A stretch of 64,000 nucleotides of DNA from Pseudoclavibacter sp. AY1F1 (GCF_002931075.1 NZ_PSTQ01000008.1:118265-182264), one strand, 5' to 3'; positions 38,976 to 47,498 are shown, numbered from the stretch's first letter. The notes: a model not told the origin generated them from the sequence alone. Numbers and translations: made by a program.

Positions 38976-39923
38976 TCAGCGCAGGACGGCGTCGCCGGAG
39001 CCTTCGACGAGCCCCTGCACGTCGCCCCAGCTGGGCTGCGATTCCCAGTCGCCGTCGCTGCGGCACGCGCAGGCGCCGCACGCGGCGGCGGTGAGGAGAC
39101 GCTGCTCGAGGGTGCCGCCGCGGGTGAGCTCGACGAGGTAGCCGGCCGCGAACGCGTCGCCGGCGCCGACGGTGTCGACGACGTCCACGCGGTAGGCGGG
39201 CACTTCGAGTTCGAGTTCCCCGTCGACGCCGGATGCGCCGTGCTCGCCGCGCTTGATGAGCACCTGGGTCGGCCCGAGAGCTTGCAGGGCGCGGGCTTGT
39301 CCAAGCGGGGTCCCGCCGCCGACGATCATGGCGGCCTCGTCGTCGCCGGCGAAGACGATGTCGCTGAGCGCGACGAGTTCCCGGTAGCGGGGTGCGGCCT
39401 GCTCGGCCGACCAGAGCTTGCTGCGGTGGTTGACGTCGAATGACACGGTCACGCCGCGCTCGCGGGCGAGGCGGACGGCGCTCAGCACGGTCTCGGCGGC
39501 GCTGTCGCTGAGGGCGAGGCTGATGCCGGTGACGTGCAGCACGTCAGCGCTGGTGACGACGGCGTTTGGGACATCGGCGGGCGTGATGCGGCTGCCCGCG
39601 AACCCGTGCCGGTAGTAGGTGACGCGGCTGTGGCCGGGGCGCGGCCGGTCTTTGATCATGAGCGCGGTCGGCGCATCCGGGTCGATCGTCGCGTGCAACT
39701 GCACCTGCTCGGCCCTGAGCGTGCGGCGGATGCGGTTGCCGATGGCGTCGTCGCCGAGGCGGCCGATCCAGGCCGACTCCGCGCCAAGGCGTGCGGCGGC
39801 GATCGCCACGTTGCTCTCGGCGCCGCCGAAGCTCATCTCGGCCTCTGACTGCAGGTCGAAGCCGCCGGCGCGGCGCGCGAGCACAAGCCCGAGCGCCTCG
39901 CCGATGGTGACGATGCCGCTCAC
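38976..39923 (-). CDS. kdgK: 2-keto-3-deoxygluconate kinase (PfkB family)
   Basis: 315 residues. Ribokinase motifs are FGGAESNVAIAAARLGAESA (sugar and fold), SFDVNHRSKLW, and VVDTVGAGDAFAAGYLVEL with the catalytic Asp. DVNHRSKLW is typical of KDG kinases. The enzyme phosphorylates KDG to KDPG in the cytoplasm. Its ATG overlaps the stop of the KDPG aldolase gene by 4 bases, so substrate and product steps are coupled. Confidence 0.9.
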   Translation of the reverse strand: MSGIVTIGEALGLVLARRAGGFDLQSEAEMSFGGAESNVAIAAARLGAESAWIGRLGDDAIGNRIRRTLRAEQVQLHATIDPDAPTALMIKDRPRPGHSRVTYYRHGFAGSRITPADVPNAVVTSADVLHVTGISLALSDSAAETVLSAVRLARERGVTVSFDVNHRSKLWSAEQAAPRYRELVALSDIVFAGDDEAAMIVGGGTPLGQARALQALGPTQVLIKRGEHGASGVDGELELEVPAYRVDVVDTVGAGDAFAAGYLVELTRGGTLEQRLLTAAACGACACRSDGDWESQPSWGDVQGLVEGSGDAVLR

Positions 39924-40561
39924 GCGGCGGCCGCCTTGGCCTGCATCACAGTGGCGGCGATCGCCGCGGCTTCGCGGGCCGCGGAGGCTACAGCGTCGGC
40001 CCCGGCGTCGAGCAGCTTCGCGCTGCCGAGCCAGCTGCCGCTGACGGCGAAGACGGCCGGATGCTCGAGGTGCTCGGCGAGGTTCGCCGGCGTGATTCCG
40101 CCGCTCGGCATGAACGTGATGTCGCGGAACACGGACGCGTACGCGCCGAGCAGCGACAGCCCGCCGAAGGCGCCCGCCGGGAAGAGCTTGAGTTGCGTGA
40201 GCCCCAGCGCGCGGGCGGCCGTGATGTCGGTGGGCGTGAGTGTGCCGGGGAGCACGGGGACGCCGGCGCGCTGCCCTGCGCGGACCACGTCGGCGGACAG
40301 GCCGGGCGACACGAGGAACTGGGCACCGGCATCCAGGGCTTGCTGTGCCTGATCGACGTCGAGCACCGTGCCGGCGCCCACGACCAGGTCGGGGCGACCG
40401 GCGATTTGGCGCATCGCGGCGAGCGCCCCGTCGCCGCGGAGCGCGATCTCGACGATGCCGATGCCGCCGGCGACGAGCCCGTCGGCGAGCGCCTCAGCCT
40501 GCGCGATGGTGCTCGGCGTGGAGAGCGGAACGACGGGGTGCCCGTCGAGGACGGTGCTCAT
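39920..40561 (-). CDS. eda: KDPG/KHG aldolase (Eda-type)
   Basis: 213 residues, a single TIM barrel of the usual length. Motifs are GIVEIALRGDGALAAM (catalytic Glu), VVGAGTVLDVDQAQQALDAG, FLVSPGLSADVV, LKLFPAGAFGG (Schiff-base Lys) and FMPSGGITPANLAEHL. It splits KDPG into pyruvate and glyceraldehyde 3-phosphate. ATG 40561 overlaps the KduD stop by 4 bases. EIALRGDG replaces the common EITLRT; this is a mild deviation near the active site. Confidence 0.9.
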   Translation of the reverse strand: MSTVLDGHPVVPLSTPSTIAQAEALADGLVAGGIGIVEIALRGDGALAAMRQIAGRPDLVVGAGTVLDVDQAQQALDAGAQFLVSPGLSADVVRAGQRAGVPVLPGTLTPTDITAARALGLTQLKLFPAGAFGGLSLLGAYASVFRDITFMPSGGITPANLAEHLEHPAVFAVSGSWLGSAKLLDAGADAVASAAREAAAIAATVMQAKAAAA

Positions 40562-41307
40562 CGTGCGAGCCACCCGCCATCGACGGGAAGGACGATCCCC
40601 GTGACGTAGGCGGCCGCGGGGCTCGCCAGGAACACGGCGGCGCCGCCCAGGTCTTCGGCCTCGCCCCAGCGGCCGGCGGGAATTCGCTCGAGGATCGAGC
40701 GCGACCGGTCGCTGTCTTCGCGCAGCGCCTCGGTGTTGTCGGTGGCGATGTAGCCGGGGGCGATGGCGTTGACGGTCACGCCGCGCGCGGCCCACTCGTT
40801 GCTGAGCGCGTGCACGAGGCCGGCGATGGCCGACTTCGACGCCGTGTAGCCGGGCACGTTGATGCCGCCCTGGAAGCTGAGGAGGCTCGCGGTGAAGATG
40901 ATTCGCCCTTCGGCCCGCTCGAACATGGCGCCGCCGACGATCTGGCTCAGCACGAACTGACTGGAGAGGTTGACCTGGATGACCTCGTCCCACCAGTCGA
41001 GCGAGTGCTCGGCGGCGGGGGCGCGGCGGATGATGCCCGCGTTGTTGACGAGGATGTCGGCGTGCTTGACGGCCTCGCCGAACTGCTGGACGGCAGCGCG
41101 GTCGCCGAAGTCGACGGCGTGGCCTTCGAAGCTGCGGCCGAGCGCACGGACGCGGGCACCGACCTCGCCGCCGTCCGCCTCCTGCTGCGAGGAGGCGCCG
41201 ATGATGTCTGCACCGGCTTCCGCGAGCGCTGTGGCGATGCCGAGGCCGATGCCGCGGCGGGCGCCGGTGACGACGGCGGTCTTTCCTGTGAGATCGAAGC
41301 TGGTCAT
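40558..41307 (-). CDS. kduD: 2-dehydro-3-deoxy-D-gluconate 5-dehydrogenase (KduD)
   Basis: A 249-residue SDR: TGARRGIGLGIATALAEAGA (nucleotide binding), NNAGIIRRAPAAEHS, catalytic Ser in ASLLSFQGGINVPGY, YTASK, and the C-terminal VDGGWLAR. NNAGIIRR and SLLSFQGGI-x-VP are KduD hallmarks. It reduces DKII (2,5-diketo-3-deoxygluconate, the KduI product) to KDG. The start is 2 bases after the stop of the dehydrogenase gene. Confidence 0.93.
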   Translation of the reverse strand: MTSFDLTGKTAVVTGARRGIGLGIATALAEAGADIIGASSQQEADGGEVGARVRALGRSFEGHAVDFGDRAAVQQFGEAVKHADILVNNAGIIRRAPAAEHSLDWWDEVIQVNLSSQFVLSQIVGGAMFERAEGRIIFTASLLSFQGGINVPGYTASKSAIAGLVHALSNEWAARGVTVNAIAPGYIATDNTEALREDSDRSRSILERIPAGRWGEAEDLGGAAVFLASPAAAYVTGIVLPVDGGWLAR

Positions 41308-41309
41308 GG

Positions 41310-42329
41310 TTAGCCTTCCTGGACGTTGACGAGGATCTTCATGGCGGCGGCGCCAGAGAGCTGATCGAAGGCCGACTGGGTCTCGCTCAGACCGACGACG
41401 CTCGTGATGAGCTCATCCGCTGGCACGGCCCCGGCCGCGAGGAGCTCGACGGCCCGCTCGAAGTCGGCGCGTTCGTAGACGCGGGCGCCGATGAGCTCGA
41501 GCTCGCGCCAGAAGACGCGGTGGAGGTTCATGGGCACGGGGTTCGGGTGGATGGCGACCAGCACGACGCGTCCGCGCACCTTGGCGTAGTCGACGGCGGT
41601 GAGCGCGGTCACTGCGACTCCGGCGACCTCGAAGACGACGTCGGCGCCGGCCGAGCCGGTGGCCTCGTCGATGATGGCGACGGCGTCGCTGGAGACGGGG
41701 TCGATCGTGCGGGCGCCGAGGCGCTCGGCGAGGGCGCGGCGTTCCGCGTTGGGTTCGATGACGTAGACGACGGCGCCGGTCTCGGCGGCAACCCGTGCGA
41801 TGAGCTGTCCGATGGGCCCGCCGCCGATGATGACGGCCGTCTCGCCTGCAGCGAGTCGCGAGCGCGAGACGTCGTGGCAGGCGACGGCGAGCGGCTCGAC
41901 CAGGGCGGCGTGCTCGAGGGAGAGGCCGGCGGGGAGCGGCACGACGAGGTCTTCGCGCACGGTCCAGAGTTCCTGGAGAGAACCGGGCGAGTCGATGCCG
42001 ACGAAGTTGAGCTTTTGGCAGATGTGCGCGTTGCCGGCCTTGCACGCCGGGCATTCGCCGCACCAGTCGAGTGGCATCACGGTGACGTTGTCGCCGGGGG
42101 CGACCGAGGTGACGCCCTCGCCGACAGCTTCGATCGTGCCGCTCATCTCGTGGCCGATCGCCTGCGGGATGTCGACACGCGAATCCATCGATCCGTGGAG
42201 GACGTGCAGGTCGGTTCCGCAGATGCCCGTGTAGGCGACCCGGATCTGCACCTCGCCCCGACCGGGCGCTTGGGGCTCGACCTCATTGACGACGATGCGG
42301 TGTTCCCCGCTGTACTGCGCTGCTCTCAC
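41310..42329 (-). CDS. Zinc-dependent MDR alcohol/sugar dehydrogenase
   Basis: 339 residues. Catalytic-zinc region YTGICGTDLHVLHG and GHEMSGTIEAVG, structural-zinc loop CGECPACKAGNAHIC (four Cys), and NAD-binding AVIIGGGPIGQLIARVAAET. It resembles sorbitol/threonine/L-idonate dehydrogenases. The substrate is probably a sugar acid or polyol feeding into KDG, such as galactonate or gulonate; this is inferred from the operon. GTG 42329 is preferred because AAAGGAG is 7 bases before it; ATG 42335 would be only one base away. It is the first gene of the minus-strand operon. Confidence 0.88.
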   Translation of the reverse strand: MRAAQYSGEHRIVVNEVEPQAPGRGEVQIRVAYTGICGTDLHVLHGSMDSRVDIPQAIGHEMSGTIEAVGEGVTSVAPGDNVTVMPLDWCGECPACKAGNAHICQKLNFVGIDSPGSLQELWTVREDLVVPLPAGLSLEHAALVEPLAVACHDVSRSRLAAGETAVIIGGGPIGQLIARVAAETGAVVYVIEPNAERRALAERLGARTIDPVSSDAVAIIDEATGSAGADVVFEVAGVAVTALTAVDYAKVRGRVVLVAIHPNPVPMNLHRVFWRELELIGARVYERADFERAVELLAAGAVPADELITSVVGLSETQSAFDQLSGAAAMKILVNVQEG

Positions 42330-42349
42330 GCCCATGCTCCTTTGCCTGG

Positions 42350-42408
42350 TGGAACTTATTTCCATTTCAAGGTCCGACTGGCGGAACTTGGTTTCATCTG
42401 GCTACTAT
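42350..42408. promoter_or_regulatory. Putative IclR operators and -10 box between the divergent dehydrogenase and TRAP genes
   Basis: TGGAACTTATTTCCA (42350-42364) is a near-palindrome, and CGGAACTTGGTTTCA (42382-42396) is a variant 32 bases on. Both fit the GGAA-x(5)-TTCC type of IclR-family sites. TACTAT (42403-42408) is a good -10 box for the TRAP operon, with the second site just where the -35 would be, so binding would block RNA polymerase. Confidence 0.6.
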
Positions 42409-42463
42409 AGCGGTCGTGGCGAGCGCGAACGCAAGTGCCGCCAGTACTCAACGAGGAGGAACC

Positions 42464-43519
42464 ATGCGGATCAACAAGATCAGCAAGATCGGCGCCATCG
42501 CAGGCGTCGCAATCGCAGGACTGGGCCTCAGCGCATGCTCCGGCAGCGGTGCCGGCGGTGGCGCTGAAGGCGGGGCGGAACCGGGCGTCGGCGAGCTCAT
42601 GGGCAGCGAGAAGGCGTTCCGTGTCGCCTTCAACCAGAGCGTCGAGCACCCGCAGGCACAGGCGCTGCTCGAGTTCTCCGACGAGCTGTACGAGGCGACC
42701 GATGGCCGCTTCTCACTCGATCTCTACACCGACGAGGTGCTCGGCGACCAGGCATCCACGATCGAGCAGGTGCAGTCGGGCACCATCGACTTCGCGATGA
42801 TCGCCGGGTCGCTGCTCGAAAACTTCGAGCCCGACTTCTCCGTGGTGAACCTCCCCTACCTCTACGACTCGCCAGAGCACCAGATGCAGGTGCTCAACGA
42901 CGAAGAGATCATGGGTGACCTGTACGGCGCAGTCGAGGACGACAGCATCAAGGTGCTGTCCGCGTTCCACGGCGGCGTGCGCAACGTGTACTCCAGCAAG
43001 GGCGCCGTTGAGACCCCCGCCGACCTCGCCGGACAGAAGATCCGCGTCATCGGCTCCGACACGAACGTCAAGATGATGGAGCTCATGGGCGGTGTCGGCA
43101 CGCCGATGGCCCAGGGTGAGGTCTTCACGGCCATCCAGTCGGGCGTGCTCGACGGTGCCGAGAACAATGAGCTCATCTACTCGAGCCTCTCGCACGACGA
43201 GATCGCACCGTTCTACTCGCAGACGCAGCACCTCATGATGCCCGACTACCTCATCGCGGGCACCACGGTGTGGGATGGCATCGAGCCCGACGTGCAGGCC
43301 ACGATGACGGACCTGCTCGCAGCGAGCTCCGACCGTGAGCTCGAGCTCTTCGCCGAAGCAGTCGACGCCGCCAAGGGTGAGGCTGAAGAGGCCGGGGCCA
43401 CGTTCAACGAGGTCGACGTCGAGACGTTCCGCGAGGCGACGCTTCCGCTCCACGAGGAGCGCGTCACGAACGAGCGCACGCAGGCCATCTACGACGCCAT
43501 CGAAGCAGCGAGGAGCTAG
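42464..43519 (+). CDS. TRAP transporter substrate-binding lipoprotein (DctP type)
   Basis: 351 residues. Signal and lipobox LSACSGSG, then the DctP fold: FRVAFNQSVEHPQAQALLEF, YTDEVLGDQASTIEQVQSG, LPYLYDSPEHQMQVLNDEEI, GQKIRVIGSDTNVKMMELMG (Arg of the carboxylate-binding site), VFTAIQSGVLDGAENNELIY. TRAP binding proteins take organic acids, uronates or sugar acids. ATG 42464 follows GAGGAGG. It is the first gene of the plus-strand operon with DctQ, DctM, KduI and IclR; the likely cargo is a uronate or its unsaturated form. Confidence 0.93.
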   Translation: MRINKISKIGAIAGVAIAGLGLSACSGSGAGGGAEGGAEPGVGELMGSEKAFRVAFNQSVEHPQAQALLEFSDELYEATDGRFSLDLYTDEVLGDQASTIEQVQSGTIDFAMIAGSLLENFEPDFSVVNLPYLYDSPEHQMQVLNDEEIMGDLYGAVEDDSIKVLSAFHGGVRNVYSSKGAVETPADLAGQKIRVIGSDTNVKMMELMGGVGTPMAQGEVFTAIQSGVLDGAENNELIYSSLSHDEIAPFYSQTQHLMMPDYLIAGTTVWDGIEPDVQATMTDLLAASSDRELELFAEAVDAAKGEAEEAGATFNEVDVETFREATLPLHEERVTNERTQAIYDAIEAARS

Positions 43520-43522
43520 CTC

Positions 43523-44050
43523 GTGAAGCAAGCCGCCGCCGCAGTCGAGCTGTGGTTCGGACGCATCCTGACAGCACTCGTCATCGCGCTCTTCGGCGTG
43601 CTGCTGCTGCTCGTGGTGTGGCAGGTCTTCACCAGACTCGTGCTGAACGCGCCAAGCGCGTGGACCGAGGAAGCCGCCCGCTTCACCTTCGTCTGGGTCA
43701 GCTTCATCGGCATCGCCGTTGTCGTCGGCCAGAAGGCTGACGTCGTCATGGACTTCCTCGTCGAGCGCCTGCCGAGGCAACTCCAGCGCGGAGCCGACAT
43801 CGTCGCCTACCTCGCGACCCTCGCGTTCGTCCTCTACGCCCTCGTCTACGGCGGCGGCAAGCAGGCGATCCTCGCCTGGGGGCAGTCCAACCCCATCCTC
43901 CCGGTGACGCAGGGCCAGCTCTACCTGGCCCTGCCCATCGCAGGAATCCTCTTCTCGCTCTACATCGTCCTGCACATCTCACGCACGCTCTCGCCCAGCT
44001 ACTCGGTCAGGTCGCGTGGGCACGAGGACCCGGAGGCCGCATCCATATGA
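43523..44050 (+). CDS. TRAP transporter small permease (DctQ type)
   Basis: 175 residues with four transmembrane helices (ILTALVIALFGVLLLLVVWQ, FTFVWVSFIGIAVVVGQKAD, DIVAYLATLAFVLYALVYGG, LYLALPIAGILFSLYIVLH) and the family motif SAWTEEAARFTFVW. GTG 43523 lies 3 bases after the DctP stop. The stop overlaps DctM by 4 bases. Confidence 0.9.
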   Translation: MKQAAAAVELWFGRILTALVIALFGVLLLLVVWQVFTRLVLNAPSAWTEEAARFTFVWVSFIGIAVVVGQKADVVMDFLVERLPRQLQRGADIVAYLATLAFVLYALVYGGGKQAILAWGQSNPILPVTQGQLYLALPIAGILFSLYIVLHISRTLSPSYSVRSRGHEDPEAASI

Positions 44051-45354
44051 TCGAGCCAGGTCTCATCGCACTGATCCTCGTCGGCGGGCTCGTCCTGCTG
44101 CTCGCGCTCGGGGCTCCCATCTCCATCAGCATCGGATTGCCCTCGGCGGTCTGCATGCTCCTCATCCTCGGCTTCGACAACGGAGCCATCACCAGCGCGC
44201 AGCAGATGTTCCGCGGTGCCAACTCGTTCGCCCTGCTCGCGATCCCGTTCTTCGTCTTAGCCGGCGTGATCATGAACAACGGCGGCATAGCGGAACGGCT
44301 CATCAATCTCGCCCGAGTGCTCGTCGGGCGGATGCCCGCACCGCTCGCGCAGACGAATGTCATCGCGAACGCGATCTTCGGCACCGTCTCCGGCTCCGCC
44401 GTCGCGACGGCCTCCGCGGTCGGCGCCACGATGGCGCCCATGCAGAAGAAGGACGGCTACGACCCCGCGTTCTCCACCGCAGTGAACGTCGCCTCAGCCC
44501 CCGCCGGCATGATCATCCCGCCGAGCAACACGCTCATCATCTACTCGCTGGCAGCGGGTGGCACGTCGGTCGGCGCCTTGTTCGTCGCTGGCTACATCCC
44601 TGGTGCCCTGTGGGCGCTCGCCTGCGCCGTGGTCGTCTTCTTCTACGCCCGCAAGCACCCGGAGCTGCGCGGTAAGCCGCTGCCCGCGTTCGGCATCATC
44701 CTCGGCACCTTCCTGAAGGCCCTCCCGGCGCTCGGCCTCATCGTCGTCGCCATCGGCGGTATCGTCGCCGGGTTCTTCACCCCGACCGAAGGCTCGGCCG
44801 TCGCCGTCGTCTACGCCCTGCTGCTGTCGTTCATTTACCGGACGGTGTCCGTGAAGGACCTGCCGCGCCTCCTCTTCGAGTCGGCGCGCACCAGCTCCAT
44901 CGTGATCTTCCTGATCGCCGTGTCCTCGATCATGGCGTTCGTCATGACCTACGCTCGCCTTCCGCAGCTGCTCGCTGACACGCTCTTCGGCTGGACGGAC
45001 TCCAAGGTCGTCGTGCTGCTCATCATGATGATCGTGCTGATCATCATCGGCATCCCGCTCGACCCGACCCCCGCCATCCTGATCTTCACGCCGATCTTCC
45101 TCCCGATCGCGATCTCCTACGGCGTCGACCCCGTGCACTTCGGCATCATGATGGTCATGAACCTGTCGATCGGTGTGATCTCACCGCCTTCGGCGCCCGT
45201 GCTGTTCGTCGGCGCGCAAGTCGCGGGAGTGAGACTCGAGCCAGTCATCATCCGCCTCCTCCCCTTCCTGCTCGCGCTCATCGTCGTCCTGTTCCTGGTC
45301 GTTTTCGTGCCGCAGCTCTCGCTCTGGCTGCCTGGCCTCTTCGGCCTGGTCTGA
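44047..45354 (+). CDS. TRAP transporter large permease (DctM type)
   Basis: A 435-residue membrane protein with about 12 helices. Motifs are LALGAPISISIGLPSAVCML, LLAIPFFVLAGVIMNNGGIA, GSAVATASAVGATMAPMQ (sodium/substrate site), AGMIIPPSNTLIIYSLAAGG and TPTEGSAVAVVYALLLS. It forms the sodium-driven uptake channel with the DctQ-type protein. 43 bases separate its stop from kduI. Confidence 0.93.
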   Translation: MIEPGLIALILVGGLVLLLALGAPISISIGLPSAVCMLLILGFDNGAITSAQQMFRGANSFALLAIPFFVLAGVIMNNGGIAERLINLARVLVGRMPAPLAQTNVIANAIFGTVSGSAVATASAVGATMAPMQKKDGYDPAFSTAVNVASAPAGMIIPPSNTLIIYSLAAGGTSVGALFVAGYIPGALWALACAVVVFFYARKHPELRGKPLPAFGIILGTFLKALPALGLIVVAIGGIVAGFFTPTEGSAVAVVYALLLSFIYRTVSVKDLPRLLFESARTSSIVIFLIAVSSIMAFVMTYARLPQLLADTLFGWTDSKVVVLLIMMIVLIIIGIPLDPTPAILIFTPIFLPIAISYGVDPVHFGIMMVMNLSIGVISPPSAPVLFVGAQVAGVRLEPVIIRLLPFLLALIVVLFLVVFVPQLSLWLPGLFGLV

Positions 45355-45397
45355 CCCGACCCTTCCTGACCTGAATCCCTCAACGAAAGGCATCCCC

Positions 45398-46231
45398 TTG
45401 TCTCACCAGTACCGTCCCGGCCGCCCGGAAGACATCCCCACCCTCGACCAGCAGGCGCTCCGTGACCGCTACCTCGTCGAGCAGCTCCTCACGCCCGGCG
45501 AGATCCGCGTCGTCTCGACGCACTTCGACCGCGTCGTCACGGTTGGCGCCGTCCCGACGGATGCACCGCTCACGCTCGAGACAGTGGACGAGCTCCGCAG
45601 CGTCAACTTCCTCGACCGCCGCGAGATCGGCATCGTCAACACGGGCGGCACCGGCACGGTCGTCGCCGACGGCGAGCGTTACGAGCTCGCCAAGACGGCG
45701 GTGCTGTACCTCGGCCGCGGCACCGTCGACGTCACCTTCGAGAGCGCCGACGCCGCCGACCCCGCCAAGTTCTACGGCTTCAGCGCGCCCGCGCATACTG
45801 CGTTCCCGAACACGCTCGTCACCCCGGAAGAGGGCACGATCCGGGAGCTCGGCGACCAGGTCACCTCCAACCGCCGCACGCTGCGCCAGTGCATCCACGA
45901 GAACGGCGTCAAGAGCTGCCAGATCGTCATGGGCGTCACGAGCCTGCACGCCGGCAGCATGTGGAACACCATGCCAGCCCACACCCACGACCGCCGCACC
46001 GAGGTGTACCACTACTTCGACCTCGACGACGATCAGCGGGTTGTGCACCTCATGGGCGACCCCACGGAGACGCGCCACCTCATGGTCGCGAACGGCGACG
46101 TCGTGCTCTCACCGAGCTGGTCCCTGCACTCGGGAGTAGGATCTTCCAGCTACTCGTTCGTTTGGGCGATGGCCGGCGAGAACCAGTCGTTCGACGACAT
46201 GGACTCCGTGCCGATCACAGCGATGCGGTGA
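45398..46231 (+). CDS. kduI: 5-dehydro-4-deoxy-D-glucuronate isomerase (KduI)
   Basis: 277 residues, a bicupin of the usual KduI length. Motifs include YLVEQLLTPGEIRVVSTHFD, REIGIVNTGGTGTVVADG, LYLGRGTVDVTFES and the zinc site with MPAHTHDRRTEVYHYF, with a further His in LSPSWSLHSGVG. It isomerises DKI, the product of the GH88 enzyme, to DKII, the KduD substrate. The start is TTG 45398 with AAAGG about 7 bases upstream; no ATG or GTG nearby fits. It shares the TRAP operon. Confidence 0.93.
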   Translation: MSHQYRPGRPEDIPTLDQQALRDRYLVEQLLTPGEIRVVSTHFDRVVTVGAVPTDAPLTLETVDELRSVNFLDRREIGIVNTGGTGTVVADGERYELAKTAVLYLGRGTVDVTFESADAADPAKFYGFSAPAHTAFPNTLVTPEEGTIRELGDQVTSNRRTLRQCIHENGVKSCQIVMGVTSLHAGSMWNTMPAHTHDRRTEVYHYFDLDDDQRVVHLMGDPTETRHLMVANGDVVLSPSWSLHSGVGSSSYSFVWAMAGENQSFDDMDSVPITAMR

Positions 46232-46257
46232 CAACAACAGATGCGAGGGTGATCAGG

Positions 46258-47031
46258 ATGGACGATCTGGACCGGTCACCGGCTCCGTCGGCGGGTGCCA
46301 GCGAGAAGACGCTGCTGGTGCTCGCCGCGGCCCTCGCGCATCCGCGATTCACGGACATCGTCGCCGAGGCTGGCCTCGCGAAGGCGACCGTGCACCGCAT
46401 CCTGGGCACCCTCGTCGCGCAGGAGTACCTCGGCGGGGGCGCCGAGCAGGGGTACCGGGCTGGCCCGAACCTGCTCGCGCTTGCCGGGCGTGCGCTCTCC
46501 AGCGTCGACATCTCGCAGGTCGCCTCCCCCATCGTCGAAGAGCTGGCCGCGAAGGTCGACTGCACGATCCACGTGGGCGTCGCCACGGACAGCGAGATGG
46601 TCTACGTCATCCGGCGCGACGCCGCGAAGCCGTACCGCATGCGCTCGCGCGTGGGGCTCGGCGTCCCGATGCACAGCTCGGGGATGGGGAAAGCCGTGCT
46701 CGCCGACTGGGCGCCGGACCGGGTGGATGCACTCGCCGCGCGGGTCGGCCTGCCGCGGCGCACCGACCTCACGATCACCGACCTCGACGCGCTGCACGAA
46801 GAGCTCGACCGGGTCCGCGAACGCGGCTACTCGACCGACCTTGGCGAGAACGAGGTGGGCACGGTCTGCGTGTCTGCGCCCATCCGCGACCACACGGGCG
46901 CCGTCACCTACGGGCTGTCGGTGTCGTCGATCGAGCTCGAGTACCCGGGCCGCACCATCGAAGAGCTCGCGCCCATCGCGATCGCCGCCGCCGAGCGCAT
47001 CTCGCGGGAACTCGGGGCGCCAGAGGCGTAG
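46258..47031 (+). CDS. IclR-family regulator of the uronate genes (KdgR-like)
   Basis: 257 residues. The HTH (LLVLAAALAHPRFTDIVAEA, LAKATVHRILGTLVAQEYLG) is followed by the IclR effector domain (VDCTIHVGVATDSEMVYVIR, RSRVGLGVPMHSSGMGKAVL, ENEVGTVCVSAPIRDHTGAV). ATG 46258 is chosen because GCGAGGG lies nearby; the frame from 45889 runs into kduI from another frame. It ends the TRAP/kduI operon and likely represses both divergent operons at 42350-42396, released by KDG as in KdgR. Confidence 0.9.
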   Translation: MDDLDRSPAPSAGASEKTLLVLAAALAHPRFTDIVAEAGLAKATVHRILGTLVAQEYLGGGAEQGYRAGPNLLALAGRALSSVDISQVASPIVEELAAKVDCTIHVGVATDSEMVYVIRRDAAKPYRMRSRVGLGVPMHSSGMGKAVLADWAPDRVDALAARVGLPRRTDLTITDLDALHEELDRVRERGYSTDLGENEVGTVCVSAPIRDHTGAVTYGLSVSSIELEYPGRTIEELAPIAIAAAERISRELGAPEA

Positions 47032-47080
47032 GGGGCAGGCCGCGCCGAGATTTGGCTGGGCGAGGCGAGGCGAGCCTTTC

Positions 47081-47174
47081 CGCGGTGCCTCTGTCCAACT
47101 TCAGTGCAATTTCCGGACCTGACACGATTCAGTCGTCGTCGGGTCCGGGTTTTGCACTGATGTTGGACACCGCG
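47081..47174. terminator. Long imperfect inverted repeat between convergent genes
   Basis: The left arm starts CGCGGTGCCTCTGTCCAAC and the right arm ends GTTGGACACCGCG. The arms align over about 35 bases with one 5-base insertion (CCTCT) and a few mismatches (TCAGTGCAA pairs with TTGCACTGA; CCGGACC pairs with GGTCCGG). The loop is about 22 bases. It can terminate both the IclR operon and the small Tat-type gene, or be a remnant of a mobile palindrome. Confidence 0.6.
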
Positions 47175-47178
47175 ATGG

Positions 47179-47430
47179 TTAAACGGGCCCGATGACGGTC
47201 ACGCGGAACACGAGTGAACCCGGTGGCTGCGGCTGCATGGTCAGGAGTGTCACCTGCGGCAATGTGGCAGGCGGAACCGAGGTCCCGGGTACGGGCGCCG
47301 CGACCGCGACCGCCAAGACGGGCAACGAACAGGCCGTCGCAGCGACCGCCGACCGGCGGGAAACAGGCTGGTGAGGCGCAGGCTGGTGGGAAACGGGCAC
47401 GCGGGAGACAGAGAGAGCGGGTTCGGTCAT
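47179..47430 (-). CDS. Short Tat-type secreted protein, possibly truncated
   Basis: 83 residues. QPVSRRSAVAATACSLPVLA (RR at 25-26) followed by VAVAAPVPG resembles the signal of the three larger Tat-exported proteins, although the W is missing. Only about 33 residues follow (TSVPPATLPQVTLLTMQPQP and then VFRVTVIGPV), so it is either a very small secreted protein or the 5' end of a decayed one. AGAAGAG before ATG 47430 supports translation. Confidence 0.5.
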   Translation of the reverse strand: MTEPALSVSRVPVSHQPAPHQPVSRRSAVAATACSLPVLAVAVAAPVPGTSVPPATLPQVTLLTMQPQPPGSLVFRVTVIGPV

Positions 47431-47498
47431 CGGGGGTCTCTTCTGGGGGCGCCCGGGGGAAGGCGAGAGCTATCAACGGTGATTGAGCCGCTTTGAGC

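Noticed and set aside
23540..47031. Horizontal-transfer island with mobile ends
   Set aside because: I found no integrase, transposase, tRNA end or flanking direct repeats, and codon use is like that of the rest of the window.
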